Assembly (NCBI GenBank): GCA_947498815.1
Contig: CANMLU010000011.1
Coordinates: forward strand, 103,486 to 167,485
Direction: 5' to 3'
Source: an uncultured Aquimarina sp.
Lineage (GTDB): Bacteria > Bacteroidota > Bacteroidia > Flavobacteriales > Flavobacteriaceae
Length of the DNA stretch: 64,000 bases
This document shows, one piece after another, positions 16,993 to 25,560 of the stretch; positions within the stretch are counted from its first letter, which is position 1, and the number at the start of each line of letters is the position of its first letter. The notes under the pieces were generated by a model. It saw only the letters and a list, made by a program, of their open reading frames with translations, was not told where the DNA came from and ran no database searches. Both the position numbers and the translations under genes were made by a program.

Positions 16993-19434
16993 ATGTCTTT
17001 AATCAAAAGATTATTACCTCACATAATAGTTATTATAGGTTTCATATTTGCATCATTGGCCTATTTTAATCCTGTCCTTAGTGGAAAAATGCTGTATCAG
17101 AATGATATAAAGCTCTATGAAGGAATGACCAAGCAACAACAAGATTTCAGAAAAGAAACAGGAGAAGAGACCTATTGGAATAATGCTGCGTATGGAGGTA
17201 TGCCCACCTATCAGTTGGGAGCAAGGTTTCCACATGATTATATGGATAAATTGGATCGATTGATTCGTTTTTTACCGAGACCTGCGGATTACCTTTTTCT
17301 TTATCTTTTGAGTTTCTACGTATTAATGCTTGTAATGCGAGTCCCTTGGAAGATTGGAGTTTTGGGAGCCCTAGCTTTTGGATTCTCGGCATACTTAATT
17401 ATCATTATAGGGGTTGGGCACAACTCCAAGGCTCATGCCATAGCATATTTTCCTTTGGTGCTATCCGGTATTTTGCTGGTTTTTCAGAAGCGATATCTCT
17501 GGGGTACGATTCTTACAGCAGTGGCGATGGGGTTAGAAATACAGGCGAACCACTATCAAATGACCTATTATTTGGGTTTATTGGTTCTTGTGCTTGGAGT
17601 TGCATACTTGATAGATGCTGTGAAAAAGAAAGAACTTCCGCATTTTTTTAAATCGGTGGGTTTAATGGTATTCGCTGTAGCAATGGGTTTAGCTACAAAT
17701 GCAACAACATTACTGTCTACATCCGAATACGTTGATACCAGCATCAGGGGTAAAAACTTTTTGGCAGAAACAACAGCCACTTCTTCCGAAAAAAACGGAT
17801 TGGATTACGATTATATTACTGAATATAGTTATGGTAAATTAGAATCTCTAAATCTGTTTGTTCCAAAATTGATGGGGTTAGGAAGGGCCTCGGATTTAGG
17901 TAATGATTCTGCTTTTTATCAAAAGATGTTAGACTTAGGTCAACCCAGAGAACAGGCAAATTATTATGCAAACGTTACAGGTTTATATTGGGGAGATCAA
18001 CCTTTTGTTGAAGCACCTCCGTATCTTGGTATTACGGTTGTTTTTCTTGCCCTATTAGGATTATTGTTAGTCAATGGCAGGTTACGCTGGTGGCTACTGG
18101 CTGGTATGATAATATCACTAGCACTAAGTTGGGGTAAGAATTTGGACTTTTTGACTAGATTTTTTGTAGACTATTTTCCTTTATATAATAAATTTAGAGC
18201 CGTATCTAGTATACAGGTTATTCTGGAATTACTGATTCCGATAGCTGCAGTTTTTGGTTTGCTTCGGTTCTTTAATGATAAAATACCACTGGCAGAGCGA
18301 CTAAAGAAGTTTTACATCGCCCTTGGAGTATTTGGAGGCCTGTGTTTGATTTTCTGGTTGTTTGGAGGAAGCTTGTTTAGTTTTAAATCGCCATCAGAAG
18401 TTCAATTAGCCATCGAGCAACCTTTAATATTCGATGCAATTAAAGAAGATCGTATCACTATTATGAAAAGTGATAGTTTACGTTCTTTGATTTATGTTCT
18501 TTTGGTAGGAGGGGTACTTTGGTTTACTTTAAAGAAAAAACTATCAGAAAACATAGCATTAGTTTGTATTGGAGTTCTTATTGTTGTCGATTTGGTTTCG
18601 GTAGACCGTAGAAGTGTAAACGAAGATGGATTTATCTCTAAACGTAAATATCAAACCTTCTTTCAAGCTACAGAGGTGGATAAGGCGATTATGCTAGACG
18701 AGTCGTATTACAGAGTCTTGGATCAAGCTAGAGGATTTAATAATTCGCATACCAACTACTTTTTTAATTCTGTTGGAGGGTATACTGCGGTTCGCCCAAG
18801 AAAAATGGAAGATGTGTATTTCGGTCATATAGCAAAAGGTAACTTGCAGGTTGTCAATATGCTTAATGTAAAATACGTAATACGGCAAGGTGAAGATCGA
18901 AAATTGGAGATTCAACAAAACCCGTCGACTAATGGTGCAGCCTGGTTTGTCGAAGAGTTAAAATTTGTTGACGATCATAAAGCAGAATTTGATGCCCTAG
19001 GCAAGATAGATACCAAGAAAACTGTAGTGATCAGAAAAGATTATCAAGAAGAGTTACAAAATTTTAAACCAACCAGAGATAGTATTTCTACAGTATCAAT
19101 TTCTAAAACGACTCCGGATCATTTGGCCTATAATGTGTATGCGGCGAACCCTGGTTTCCTTGTTTTTTCTGAAACCTATTATAAAAATGGTTGGAATGCC
19201 TATATTGATGGAGTTCCAGAGACAATATATCCAGTAAATTATATGCTAAGAGGGTTGAAGGTGGCAGCCGGTAAGCATCAAATCGAATTTAAATTTGAAC
19301 CTCAAGTTGTAAAAACAGGAAGTGCAATTACGTTAAGTAGTTCTATTATTCTTATACTATTGATAGTTGGCGCACTAGTATTTCAGTATAAGAAAACTGG
19401 AGGATTATTTGCTCTAGCAGAAAACGATAAGTAG
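16993..19434 (+). CDS. YfhO family membrane protein (glycosyl-transfer type)
   Basis: 813 aa, with about 12-13 hydrophobic helices in the first 520 residues, a soluble stretch and a last helix near residues 775-795. Start MSLIKRLLPHIIVIIGFIFAS; DDExx-type loop region around YQNDIKLYEGMTKQQQDF; C-terminal FSETYYKNGWNAYIDGVPETIYPVNYMLRGLKV is a strong YfhO signature. YfhO proteins belong to the GT-C superfamily and in Firmicutes help glycosylate teichoic acids; in Bacteroidota they likely modify envelope glycans. It heads a run of three polysaccharide genes, with GT4 starting 4 bases after its stop. Confidence 0.88.
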   Translation: MSLIKRLLPHIIVIIGFIFASLAYFNPVLSGKMLYQNDIKLYEGMTKQQQDFRKETGEETYWNNAAYGGMPTYQLGARFPHDYMDKLDRLIRFLPRPADYLFLYLLSFYVLMLVMRVPWKIGVLGALAFGFSAYLIIIIGVGHNSKAHAIAYFPLVLSGILLVFQKRYLWGTILTAVAMGLEIQANHYQMTYYLGLLVLVLGVAYLIDAVKKKELPHFFKSVGLMVFAVAMGLATNATTLLSTSEYVDTSIRGKNFLAETTATSSEKNGLDYDYITEYSYGKLESLNLFVPKLMGLGRASDLGNDSAFYQKMLDLGQPREQANYYANVTGLYWGDQPFVEAPPYLGITVVFLALLGLLLVNGRLRWWLLAGMIISLALSWGKNLDFLTRFFVDYFPLYNKFRAVSSIQVILELLIPIAAVFGLLRFFNDKIPLAERLKKFYIALGVFGGLCLIFWLFGGSLFSFKSPSEVQLAIEQPLIFDAIKEDRITIMKSDSLRSLIYVLLVGGVLWFTLKKKLSENIALVCIGVLIVVDLVSVDRRSVNEDGFISKRKYQTFFQATEVDKAIMLDESYYRVLDQARGFNNSHTNYFFNSVGGYTAVRPRKMEDVYFGHIAKGNLQVVNMLNVKYVIRQGEDRKLEIQQNPSTNGAAWFVEELKFVDDHKAEFDALGKIDTKKTVVIRKDYQEELQNFKPTRDSISTVSISKTTPDHLAYNVYAANPGFLVFSETYYKNGWNAYIDGVPETIYPVNYMLRGLKVAAGKHQIEFKFEPQVVKTGSAITLSSSIILILLIVGALVFQYKKTGGLFALAENDK

Positions 19435-19438
19435 TATT

Positions 19439-20725
19439 TTGAAAACTCTCATTATTACATATTATTGGCCACCATCTGGTGGCCCTGGAGTACAGCGATG
19501 GCTTAAGTTTGTAAAATATTTCAAGGATTTTGGCATCGAACCTGTAGTATTTGCACCAAAGAACCCTTCATATCCCTTGTTTGATGAATCATTATGTACC
19601 GAAGTACCAGAAGGAGTGACCATTGTGAAACATCCGATATTTGAACCCTACGGTTTTTCTAAGTTCTTTTCGAGAAAAGAAACCAAAACAATTAGTAAAG
19701 GGATTATTGCTGGTAAAGAAAAGCAATCTTTTATGCAGAAGTTATTGCTATATGTAAGAGGGAATTTTTTTATTCCTGATGCTCGAAAATTTTGGATAAA
19801 ACCCTCTGTAAGATTTTTGAGAGCCTATATTGCGGAGCATAATATTGAGACTATAATTACTACAGGCCCACCTCATAGCCTACATTTGATAGGGAAGAGG
19901 CTGCGCCAAGACTTACAAATAAAGTGGATAGCGGATTTTAGAGATCCATGGACGACCATTGGGTATCATGACAAACTAAAACTTACCAAACGATCGTTTC
20001 AAAAGCATAAATTACTCGAAAAGCAGGTGTTACAAGCCGCGGACCATATTGTAGTTACCAGTTTTACAACAGAGAAGGAGTTTAAGCAAATCACCGATAA
20101 GCCGATAGCTGTGATTACCAATGGGTATGATATAGAAATGACTTCTGAAGTACCACTAGATACTAAATTTACAATCTCTCATATAGGTTCATTGTTATCC
20201 GGACGTAACCCAGAAAATCTGTGGAAAGCCTTATTTGAATTAACTGAAGAGAATAAAGGTTTTGCAGAAATGTTTCAATTACAATTGGTTGGAGCCATAA
20301 GTGATGATGTATTGGACTCGATAGAAGGTGTGGGGTTATCATCTTTTTTAAGTATAAAAGGATATGTTTCTCATGAAGAGGCCATATCACTTCAAAAAAG
20401 TTCACAGGTGTTGTTGTTGGTAGAGATTGATAGTGAGGAAACGAAATGTATTATTCCTGGGAAATTATTTGAATATATGGTTTCTGGACGTCCAATCTTT
20501 GCTCTTGGACCCAAAAATGCCGATATTTCAAAGTTGATTTCAGAAACTAACTCCGGTTATTTTTTTGAATATGAAGAATATGATAAGTTAAAGTCTCAAT
20601 TAAAGCTCTATTTTAAACTTTTTCAAGAAGAGAAATTAATGTCTCAAGTTTCGGGAATTGAAAAGTATAGTAGGAGGGAATTGACCAAAAGAATGGCACA
20701 ACTAATAAAAGAAGTGAGTATTTAA
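19439..20725 (+). CDS. Glycosyltransferase family 4-like
   Basis: 428 aa. The N-terminal donor-acceptor fold opens with LIITYYWPPSGGPGVQRWLKFVKY, a hallmark of a Bacteroidota GT4 subgroup, and has DFRDPWTTIGY. The C-terminal nucleotide-sugar domain holds PGKLFEYMVSGRPIFALGP, with the conserved Glu. It adds a sugar to a lipid- or glycan-linked acceptor; the sugar is unknown. The start codon is TTG at 19439, only 4 bases after the YfhO stop, implying translational coupling. Confidence 0.87.
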   Translation: MKTLIITYYWPPSGGPGVQRWLKFVKYFKDFGIEPVVFAPKNPSYPLFDESLCTEVPEGVTIVKHPIFEPYGFSKFFSRKETKTISKGIIAGKEKQSFMQKLLLYVRGNFFIPDARKFWIKPSVRFLRAYIAEHNIETIITTGPPHSLHLIGKRLRQDLQIKWIADFRDPWTTIGYHDKLKLTKRSFQKHKLLEKQVLQAADHIVVTSFTTEKEFKQITDKPIAVITNGYDIEMTSEVPLDTKFTISHIGSLLSGRNPENLWKALFELTEENKGFAEMFQLQLVGAISDDVLDSIEGVGLSSFLSIKGYVSHEEAISLQKSSQVLLLVEIDSEETKCIIPGKLFEYMVSGRPIFALGPKNADISKLISETNSGYFFEYEEYDKLKSQLKLYFKLFQEEKLMSQVSGIEKYSRRELTKRMAQLIKEVSI

Positions 20726-20760
20726 AAGATAAAAGGTAAGAACCTAGATATTTCTGTCTT

Positions 20761-20814
20761 CTCGAGCAAAGTCGAGAGATCTTTATCTATTTACACCTCG
20801 ACTCCGCTCGGTGT
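20761..20814. repeat. Hairpin repeat pair between GT4 and flippase genes
   Basis: Two small stem-loops: CTCGA/TCGAG (20761-20765 with 20772-20776), and ACACC/GGTGT (20793-20797 with 20810-20814) around TCGACTCCGCTC. The second shares the loop core CGACTCCGCT with the hairpin at 22644-22669, whose stem is different. Such elements are dispersed in intergenic DNA of flavobacteria. It may act as a partial terminator inside the gene cluster. Confidence 0.65.
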
Positions 20815-20844
20815 GACAGTAAAAAACAAAAAACAGACCTTAAC

Positions 20845-22299
20845 ATGGGAGTAGTAGTTAATCAAACTATAAAGAATGTAATTGTAACTTGTCTTGGGTT
20901 TGGAATAGGAGCAGTAAACACATTGTTTTTATTTACAAACTTCTTGGATGAGGAATATTACGGTTTGGTTACTTATGTATTATCTACGTCTAATTTGATC
21001 TGGCCTTTAATGGCGTTTGGTGTGCATAATACCTTGATTAAGTTCTTTTCTTCATATTCAGATGAAGTTCAAAAGAATAGATTTTTAACCTTAATGCTGG
21101 TTTTACCACTTGTTATAGCTTTGATTTTAGGTGTGCTGGGGACAATCTTTTATAACACTATTTTAAGCTTTTTTGATGAAAAGAATAGCATAGTACAACC
21201 ATACGTTTGGACTATTTTTGTTCTTGCTTTTGCTTTGTCTTATTTTGAGATGTTTTTTGCCTGGTCCAAGGTAAAATTGAAAAGCATCTTTGGTAACATC
21301 ATGAAAGAGCTTTTTGTGCGAATCTGTATTTCTATCCTTTTGGTGTTTGTATATCTAAAGATTTTGAGTGCTGATCAATTTGTGTATGCACTCGTTATTG
21401 TTTATCTATTACGTACATTAATCATGAAATTATATGCTTTGCGACTGCATAGCTTTAGTCTCAATTTTTCTTTACCCATTAATTATAAAAGCATATTTAA
21501 GTACTCTGCGCTCATTCTTATAGCTGGATCTGTAGCAACCTTATTGATTGATTTGGACAAAACAATGATAGAGCGTTATATGCCTATCGAAAATGTAGCC
21601 AAGTATGGTATCTGTGCATATATTGCCAGTGTGATTATCATTCCATCGAGAGCCATGCATCAAATCACCTATCCTCTTACTGCCAAATTGATGAATGCAA
21701 AGGAATACGATCAATTAAGTGAACTTTATAAGAAAAGTTCTTTAAACTTATTAGTAACGAGTGGGTTATTGTTTGTTTTAATAGTATGTAATGTAAAAGA
21801 ACTCTTTGAAATTATTCCAGAGGAGTATGAGCTTTTTGTTTGGGTAGTGATGTTAATCGGTGGTTCTAAATTGTTTGATAACCTTTTAGGAAATAACAAC
21901 TCAATCCTTTATTGTTCGGATTATTATCGAATAGTATTGTTCATTGGATTGGGGCTGGCGATTCTTGCCATTGTCCTTAACTTAATTTGTATTCCAATTT
22001 TTGGAGTGACTGGAGCGGCAATTGGGACCTTTACTGCTGTTTTTTGTTATAACCTGGCTAAATTGTGGATCGTAAGGATGAAATTTAAATTGCATCCTTT
22101 TTCCAGAAAGACCGGTTTGGCATTGTTTCTTATTGTAGCATTCGTTTTTGGGTTTTATTTTTGGGAATTTGATTTTCATCCTATCCTCAATATATTTTTA
22201 AAAAGTTTGATGATAGGAATATTATACATTCTGATTTTATATATACTGAAGGTGTCTCTGGATATTAATGCTTTGTTGAAGAAATATACCTCTAAATAA
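20845..22299 (+). CDS. Wzx-like oligosaccharide flippase / polysaccharide biosynthesis protein
   Basis: 484 aa with about 12-14 membrane helices spread evenly along the protein and few charges except in short loops (LIDLDKTMIERYMPIENVAKYGI is the conserved central loop of the polysaccharide synthase/MATE-like family). It should flip lipid-linked oligosaccharides across the inner membrane. Together with the upstream YfhO and GT4 genes it forms an envelope-glycan cluster, though 119 bases with hairpins separate it from GT4. ATG at 20845. Confidence 0.87.
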   Translation: MGVVVNQTIKNVIVTCLGFGIGAVNTLFLFTNFLDEEYYGLVTYVLSTSNLIWPLMAFGVHNTLIKFFSSYSDEVQKNRFLTLMLVLPLVIALILGVLGTIFYNTILSFFDEKNSIVQPYVWTIFVLAFALSYFEMFFAWSKVKLKSIFGNIMKELFVRICISILLVFVYLKILSADQFVYALVIVYLLRTLIMKLYALRLHSFSLNFSLPINYKSIFKYSALILIAGSVATLLIDLDKTMIERYMPIENVAKYGICAYIASVIIIPSRAMHQITYPLTAKLMNAKEYDQLSELYKKSSLNLLVTSGLLFVLIVCNVKELFEIIPEEYELFVWVVMLIGGSKLFDNLLGNNNSILYCSDYYRIVLFIGLGLAILAIVLNLICIPIFGVTGAAIGTFTAVFCYNLAKLWIVRMKFKLHPFSRKTGLALFLIVAFVFGFYFWEFDFHPILNIFLKSLMIGILYILILYILKVSLDINALLKKYTSK

Positions 22300-22369
22300 G
22301 TATTGAAAAAGGCGCCGTTCTTCGTTGGGGTTAGTTCCACTAATTATTTTTAGGCTAGAATTAACTGTC

Positions 22370-22576
22370 AACCTGAGTTCGATGTAAAGGATCGATTAAA
22401 AAAAGCCGTCAAATTGAGTGGTTTTTCATAGTGAAACGAAGAAAAATTGTATCGAAATTAGGCTTTTGAATGAAAATTGACTTGCCTGCCTGTCGGCAGA
22501 CAGGTCTTCGATACAATCCCGATTGCCATCGGAACCACTCAGACTGACGTAAATTTTCTTACATCGAACTCAGGTT
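22370..22576. repeat. Nested inverted-repeat element of about 207 bp, noncoding
   Basis: Four nearly concentric stems: 22370-22387 with 22559-22576 (18 bp, perfect), 22415-22423 with 22533-22541 (9 bp), 22446-22456 with 22507-22517 (11 bp), and 22489-22494 with 22499-22504 (6 bp, loop GGCA). A transcript could fold into one long rod. No open frame of note is inside. It looks like a dispersed MITE-like or REP-like element; other copies are not in this window. Confidence 0.75.
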
Positions 22577-22643
22577 GTCACATTGAACCCTTTGATGGAG
22601 CTAGGGATATGCTATGTTGAAATGTGTTTTTTATCAAATATGA

Positions 22644-22669
22644 TTATCTCTCGACTCCGCTAGAGATAA
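22644..22669. repeat. Hairpin repeat with CGACTCCGCT loop
   Basis: Stem TTATCTCT/AGAGATAA (22644-22651 with 22662-22669) around CGACTCCGCT. The loop sequence recurs at 20799-20808 within a different stem. The stretch 22300-22800 has no gene; it holds this hairpin, the nested element before it and the terminator after it. Confidence 0.65.
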
Positions 22670-22716
22670 CAGAAGAGTTAACGTTTCAGACCTCATAACG
22701 AAGTTTCACAAAAAAG

Positions 22717-22758
22717 AAAATCCCTCGAGGTGCCTAAGCATCTACTCGGAGGGATTTT
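22717..22758 (-). terminator. Terminator for the Arg/Ser-rich secreted protein gene
   Basis: Arms AAAATCCCTC (22717-22726) and GAGGGATTTT (22749-22758); on the minus strand the stem is followed by TTCTTTTTTG, a good T-run. It lies 43 bases past the stop of the gene at 22801. Confidence 0.8.
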
Positions 22759-22800
22759 CCAACTAACCAACCAAAAAAATAAATGTTGTATATATCTTTC

Positions 22801-24126
22801 TTAGCTTCTACTTCTGGCACTACGAGAGCGAGAACTGTTTGATCCCGTAGATCTTGAAGTATTGCTTCTTTTCTTACTTACTGTTGCTCTGGATTTGTTT
22901 GTTCCTTTACTATTATAACGACTGTTATTAGATCGTTTTGTTACATTTCCAGAATAACTTCTATTTGTATTCTTAGGTTTTTGAGCTTGTGCTCTGCTAT
23001 TCCCTTGATATCTAGATCTACTATTGTTGTTGTATGATCTGTTTGTTACTTTACTTCTAGTTTTTGGAGTTGTTTGAACTCTTTGCCTTGCAGGAGTGCT
23101 TCTATTGCTAGATTGTACTCTTGACCTGTTTTGAACGCTTCTACTAGTAGTACGAGTTCTTTTATCCGGACTTACAGAGCGCGTTTTTGTTACGTTTCTT
23201 GTCCCATTTACATTTGATCTACTTCTAGTCGCATTACTTCTTGTTCCGTAGGTATTAGATCTACTTCGGGTTGAATTACTTCTTGTTCCGTAATTGTTAG
23301 ATCTACTTCTTGTAACATTACCTTTTGATCTATAGTTGTTCGAAGATCTACTTCTTGACGCATAGTTACGATCATTTCTCTTGTACATCGCAGTTCTATA
23401 ATCTCTGTTTCTATACTTAAGACCTCTGGCATTGCTTACTCTGTATCCTCTGTTATAGCTGTTTACTCTGCTATGAGGTCTATAATAGTTACGACTTCTA
23501 TACGGTCTACTATAATACCCATTATAATAGTTGTTTCTATATACAGTGTATGAACATCTATATGGACTGTAAAATCTTCTGTATGGTCTGTTGTATACAA
23601 TACATCTGCTTACCAACGGAATTGTAAAATATGCATGAAATGGTCTGTATACATAATACCTGTTGTAACTATTGATAAATCCAGTATAGTTTATGAAGTT
23701 TCCGTAACTGTTATAGTTTACATACAATCCACCAACTCTAGATACACGTCCAAAACGGTTGTAGTTTATATATACATCACCCGCCTGGATAATTCTACCA
23801 TAATGGTCATAAAAAACGGGAACATCTTCAACTTGTACAACAGCTCCGTAATCATCGTATTGCACATAAGCGTCATAATCATATCCTGAATTGAAACTTA
23901 TGTTTACTCCTGGAGCATTAACACCTACGCTAACACCGTTTCTTGATCCGTTAAGATAAAAATCAAATTGACCATCTGCATATACCGAGAAATCGATTCC
24001 TCCTTCAGAGAAGATGAAAGATTTTCCATAATTATAACGAGCAAATGACTCTGTATTCGTTTCTGATGCATTAGCAGTAAAAGTTGCTAATAATAAACCT
24101 GTAAATAGTAAAACAATATTTTTCAT
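22801..24126 (-). CDS. Secreted Tyr-repeat protein with long Arg/Ser/Asn-rich tail
   Basis: 441 aa from ATG 24126, chosen because a signal peptide follows (MKNIVLLFTGLLLATFTANA). Residues about 20-135 hold a short domain (FIFSEGGIDFSVYADGQFDFYL) and then tandem units of the type YDHYGRIIQAGDVYINYNRFGR. Residues about 150-225 are Tyr/Arg-rich. The rest, about 200 residues, is built of Arg-Ser-Asn-Thr repeats (TRSRSNNYGTRSN and similar), ending RSARSRS. The N-terminal part is shared with the gene at 53442, which has a His/Asp-acidic tail instead. The function is unknown; a highly basic exported protein could bind polyanions. A sigma-54-like promoter lies about 58 bases upstream. Confidence 0.7.
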   Translation of the reverse strand: MKNIVLLFTGLLLATFTANASETNTESFARYNYGKSFIFSEGGIDFSVYADGQFDFYLNGSRNGVSVGVNAPGVNISFNSGYDYDAYVQYDDYGAVVQVEDVPVFYDHYGRIIQAGDVYINYNRFGRVSRVGGLYVNYNSYGNFINYTGFINSYNRYYVYRPFHAYFTIPLVSRCIVYNRPYRRFYSPYRCSYTVYRNNYYNGYYSRPYRSRNYYRPHSRVNSYNRGYRVSNARGLKYRNRDYRTAMYKRNDRNYASRSRSSNNYRSKGNVTRSRSNNYGTRSNSTRSRSNTYGTRSNATRSRSNVNGTRNVTKTRSVSPDKRTRTTSRSVQNRSRVQSSNRSTPARQRVQTTPKTRSKVTNRSYNNNSRSRYQGNSRAQAQKPKNTNRSYSGNVTKRSNNSRYNSKGTNKSRATVSKKRSNTSRSTGSNSSRSRSARSRS

Positions 24127-24181
24127 AATTCTTGATTTTAAGTAAACATCACTGTGTGTTGTGATACTCACTTACTTAGTA

Positions 24182-24197
24182 TCAAGCAGCGTGCCAA
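24182..24197 (-). promoter_or_regulatory. Sigma-54-type (-24/-12) promoter
   Basis: The minus strand reads TTGGCACG-CTGC-TTGA. This has the full -24 element TTGGCACG and the fixed 10-base gap between GG and the -12 dinucleotide, where GA replaces the usual GC. The -12 end is 56 bases before the ATG at 24126. The same element, with the same GA, precedes the paralogous gene at 53442-54107. Confidence 0.65.
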
Positions 24198-24238
24198 AAA
24201 ATTAAAATGCTGTAAAACAGATATTTGTGTTTAAATAA

Positions 24239-24273
24239 AATGATCGTTTAGATTTTAAATCTAAACGATCATT
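24239..24273 (-). terminator. Terminator of the lipoprotein gene
   Basis: A perfect 17-bp stem with one central base (24239-24255 and 24257-24273), followed on the minus strand by TTTATTT. A second weaker inverted repeat (GGATTT/AAATCC type) lies at about 24291-24303. Both are past the stop at 24344. Confidence 0.75.
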
Positions 24274-24343
24274 ACTAAAATAGATTCCTCGGATTTAAAA
24301 TCCAAGCGATAAGGTTGGTGGTTTTTTCGAATCAACAGATTTA

Positions 24344-25366
24344 TTATTCTTTTTTGACACCTATAGTATAAGTACATATTTGTCCAGAATCGGCCCATCC
24401 ATGATCTTTTGATAGAGCGGCAGCAAATTGGAGATTTGATCCAATACCTGTAAGCATTCTACCGGCTCCATTAAAAGTACTCTTACCACCAGGTGATGTT
24501 ATACCATATTCGGTATTATATGGATAGCTGGAGTCCCAAGGGAAACTAACATCCTCTAATTCATCTCCAGTAATAACGGTTCTACAGTCGGATATAACCA
24601 TAGTATCTAATGAACCAAAATTTGGGATTATATTTTTAATTCCTATCGCATATGCCGTTATTGATGCTGGTGAAGATACGCCATGATCTTTACTTTTTAC
24701 ATTCCAGGAATTACCTTCGGGATAGGATGCGGTTAACAGATTTCCAGCACCAGACCAATTTACTTTTGCTCCTCCTCCTATCATTTTGTAGCCATTAGAC
24801 ACAGAGACAGATGTTGAAGGATGTGAGGCTACTGAAGATGTATTAGAAAAAACACGTAGGCTTTCTTTAAGGACATTAACAGGAATATAATTTCCATCAT
24901 CATCTTTTAATCTAATGCCTATTGCACCGACAGTGAGTTTAATTTCATAGCCACCATAAAGATGCGCTTTGGCCTCTACACTCCAACCTTTATACTCATC
25001 AGAACCTGTTGTCGGTGCCGAAATGGTAAGAAGTGCACCAGGAGAATTTGGGTCAACCCCTGAGCCTGATCGGGATACTTGAGCAGCTCCACCTATACAT
25101 ACATATCCCTCAGGGATCCTAGTTGTATGTTTTATATAATTAATATTTGAAGAAATTACGGGGTCCGTAGAATGTACAACATCAAATGTTTCTATTATTT
25201 CTATTCGACCAGTTATGTCAGTCCAGTATTTATCATTTGATGCGCTACTTTTCTCTAGAAAATTCTCATTACCTATTTTCTCATTGTGGATTTCATTTTC
25301 GATATTATCTTTTTCACAAGAAATAAATCCTAAAGTTAGGATTGTTAAAAAAAAAAATTTCTTCAT
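24344..25366 (-). CDS. Putative lipoprotein with three internal repeats
   Basis: 340 aa. The N-terminus (MKKFFFLTILTLGFISCEKDN) is a lipoprotein signal with Cys17 as the probable lipidation site, followed by an acidic linker. The mature part has three related units of about 80-90 residues: GGAAQVSRSGSGVDPNSPG..W.V.AKAH, GGGAKVNWSGAGNLLTASYP..W.VKSKDH and PGGKSTFNGAGRMLTG..AAALSKDHGWAD. Each ends with a Tyr/Thr-rich strand giving A(I/Y)(A/T)IG. I do not recognise the family for certain. It is likely at the cell surface or in the periplasm. Confidence 0.65.
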   Translation of the reverse strand: MKKFFFLTILTLGFISCEKDNIENEIHNEKIGNENFLEKSSASNDKYWTDITGRIEIIETFDVVHSTDPVISSNINYIKHTTRIPEGYVCIGGAAQVSRSGSGVDPNSPGALLTISAPTTGSDEYKGWSVEAKAHLYGGYEIKLTVGAIGIRLKDDDGNYIPVNVLKESLRVFSNTSSVASHPSTSVSVSNGYKMIGGGAKVNWSGAGNLLTASYPEGNSWNVKSKDHGVSSPASITAYAIGIKNIIPNFGSLDTMVISDCRTVITGDELEDVSFPWDSSYPYNTEYGITSPGGKSTFNGAGRMLTGIGSNLQFAAALSKDHGWADSGQICTYTIGVKKE

Positions 25367-25517
25367 TAGATTTAGTTTTTGAATTAAAATATGTAATAAT
25401 TAATAGTTAGATTAGTCCATATAACTTTGGTTTATATCGGCTACTCAGCTTCACTATAATCTTTGGAAGATTATAAATGATTTATCGTACAATGATAGAT
25501 TAGAAATCAAAAACAAA

Positions 25518-25560
25518 AGTTCAGTATCTCTAGAAACTTGAAGATCCAGAACTTATTTTT
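25518..25560. repeat. Dispersed hairpin repeat, copy A (downstream of AraC-like gene)
   Basis: AAGTTCAGTATCT and AGATCCAGAACTT form an imperfect stem; the right arm runs into the stop codon and T-run of the AraC-like gene at 25553. Related copies lie at 28692-28738 and 43689-43733. The shared core on the minus strand is AAGTTCTGGATCTTCAA. Confidence 0.7.
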
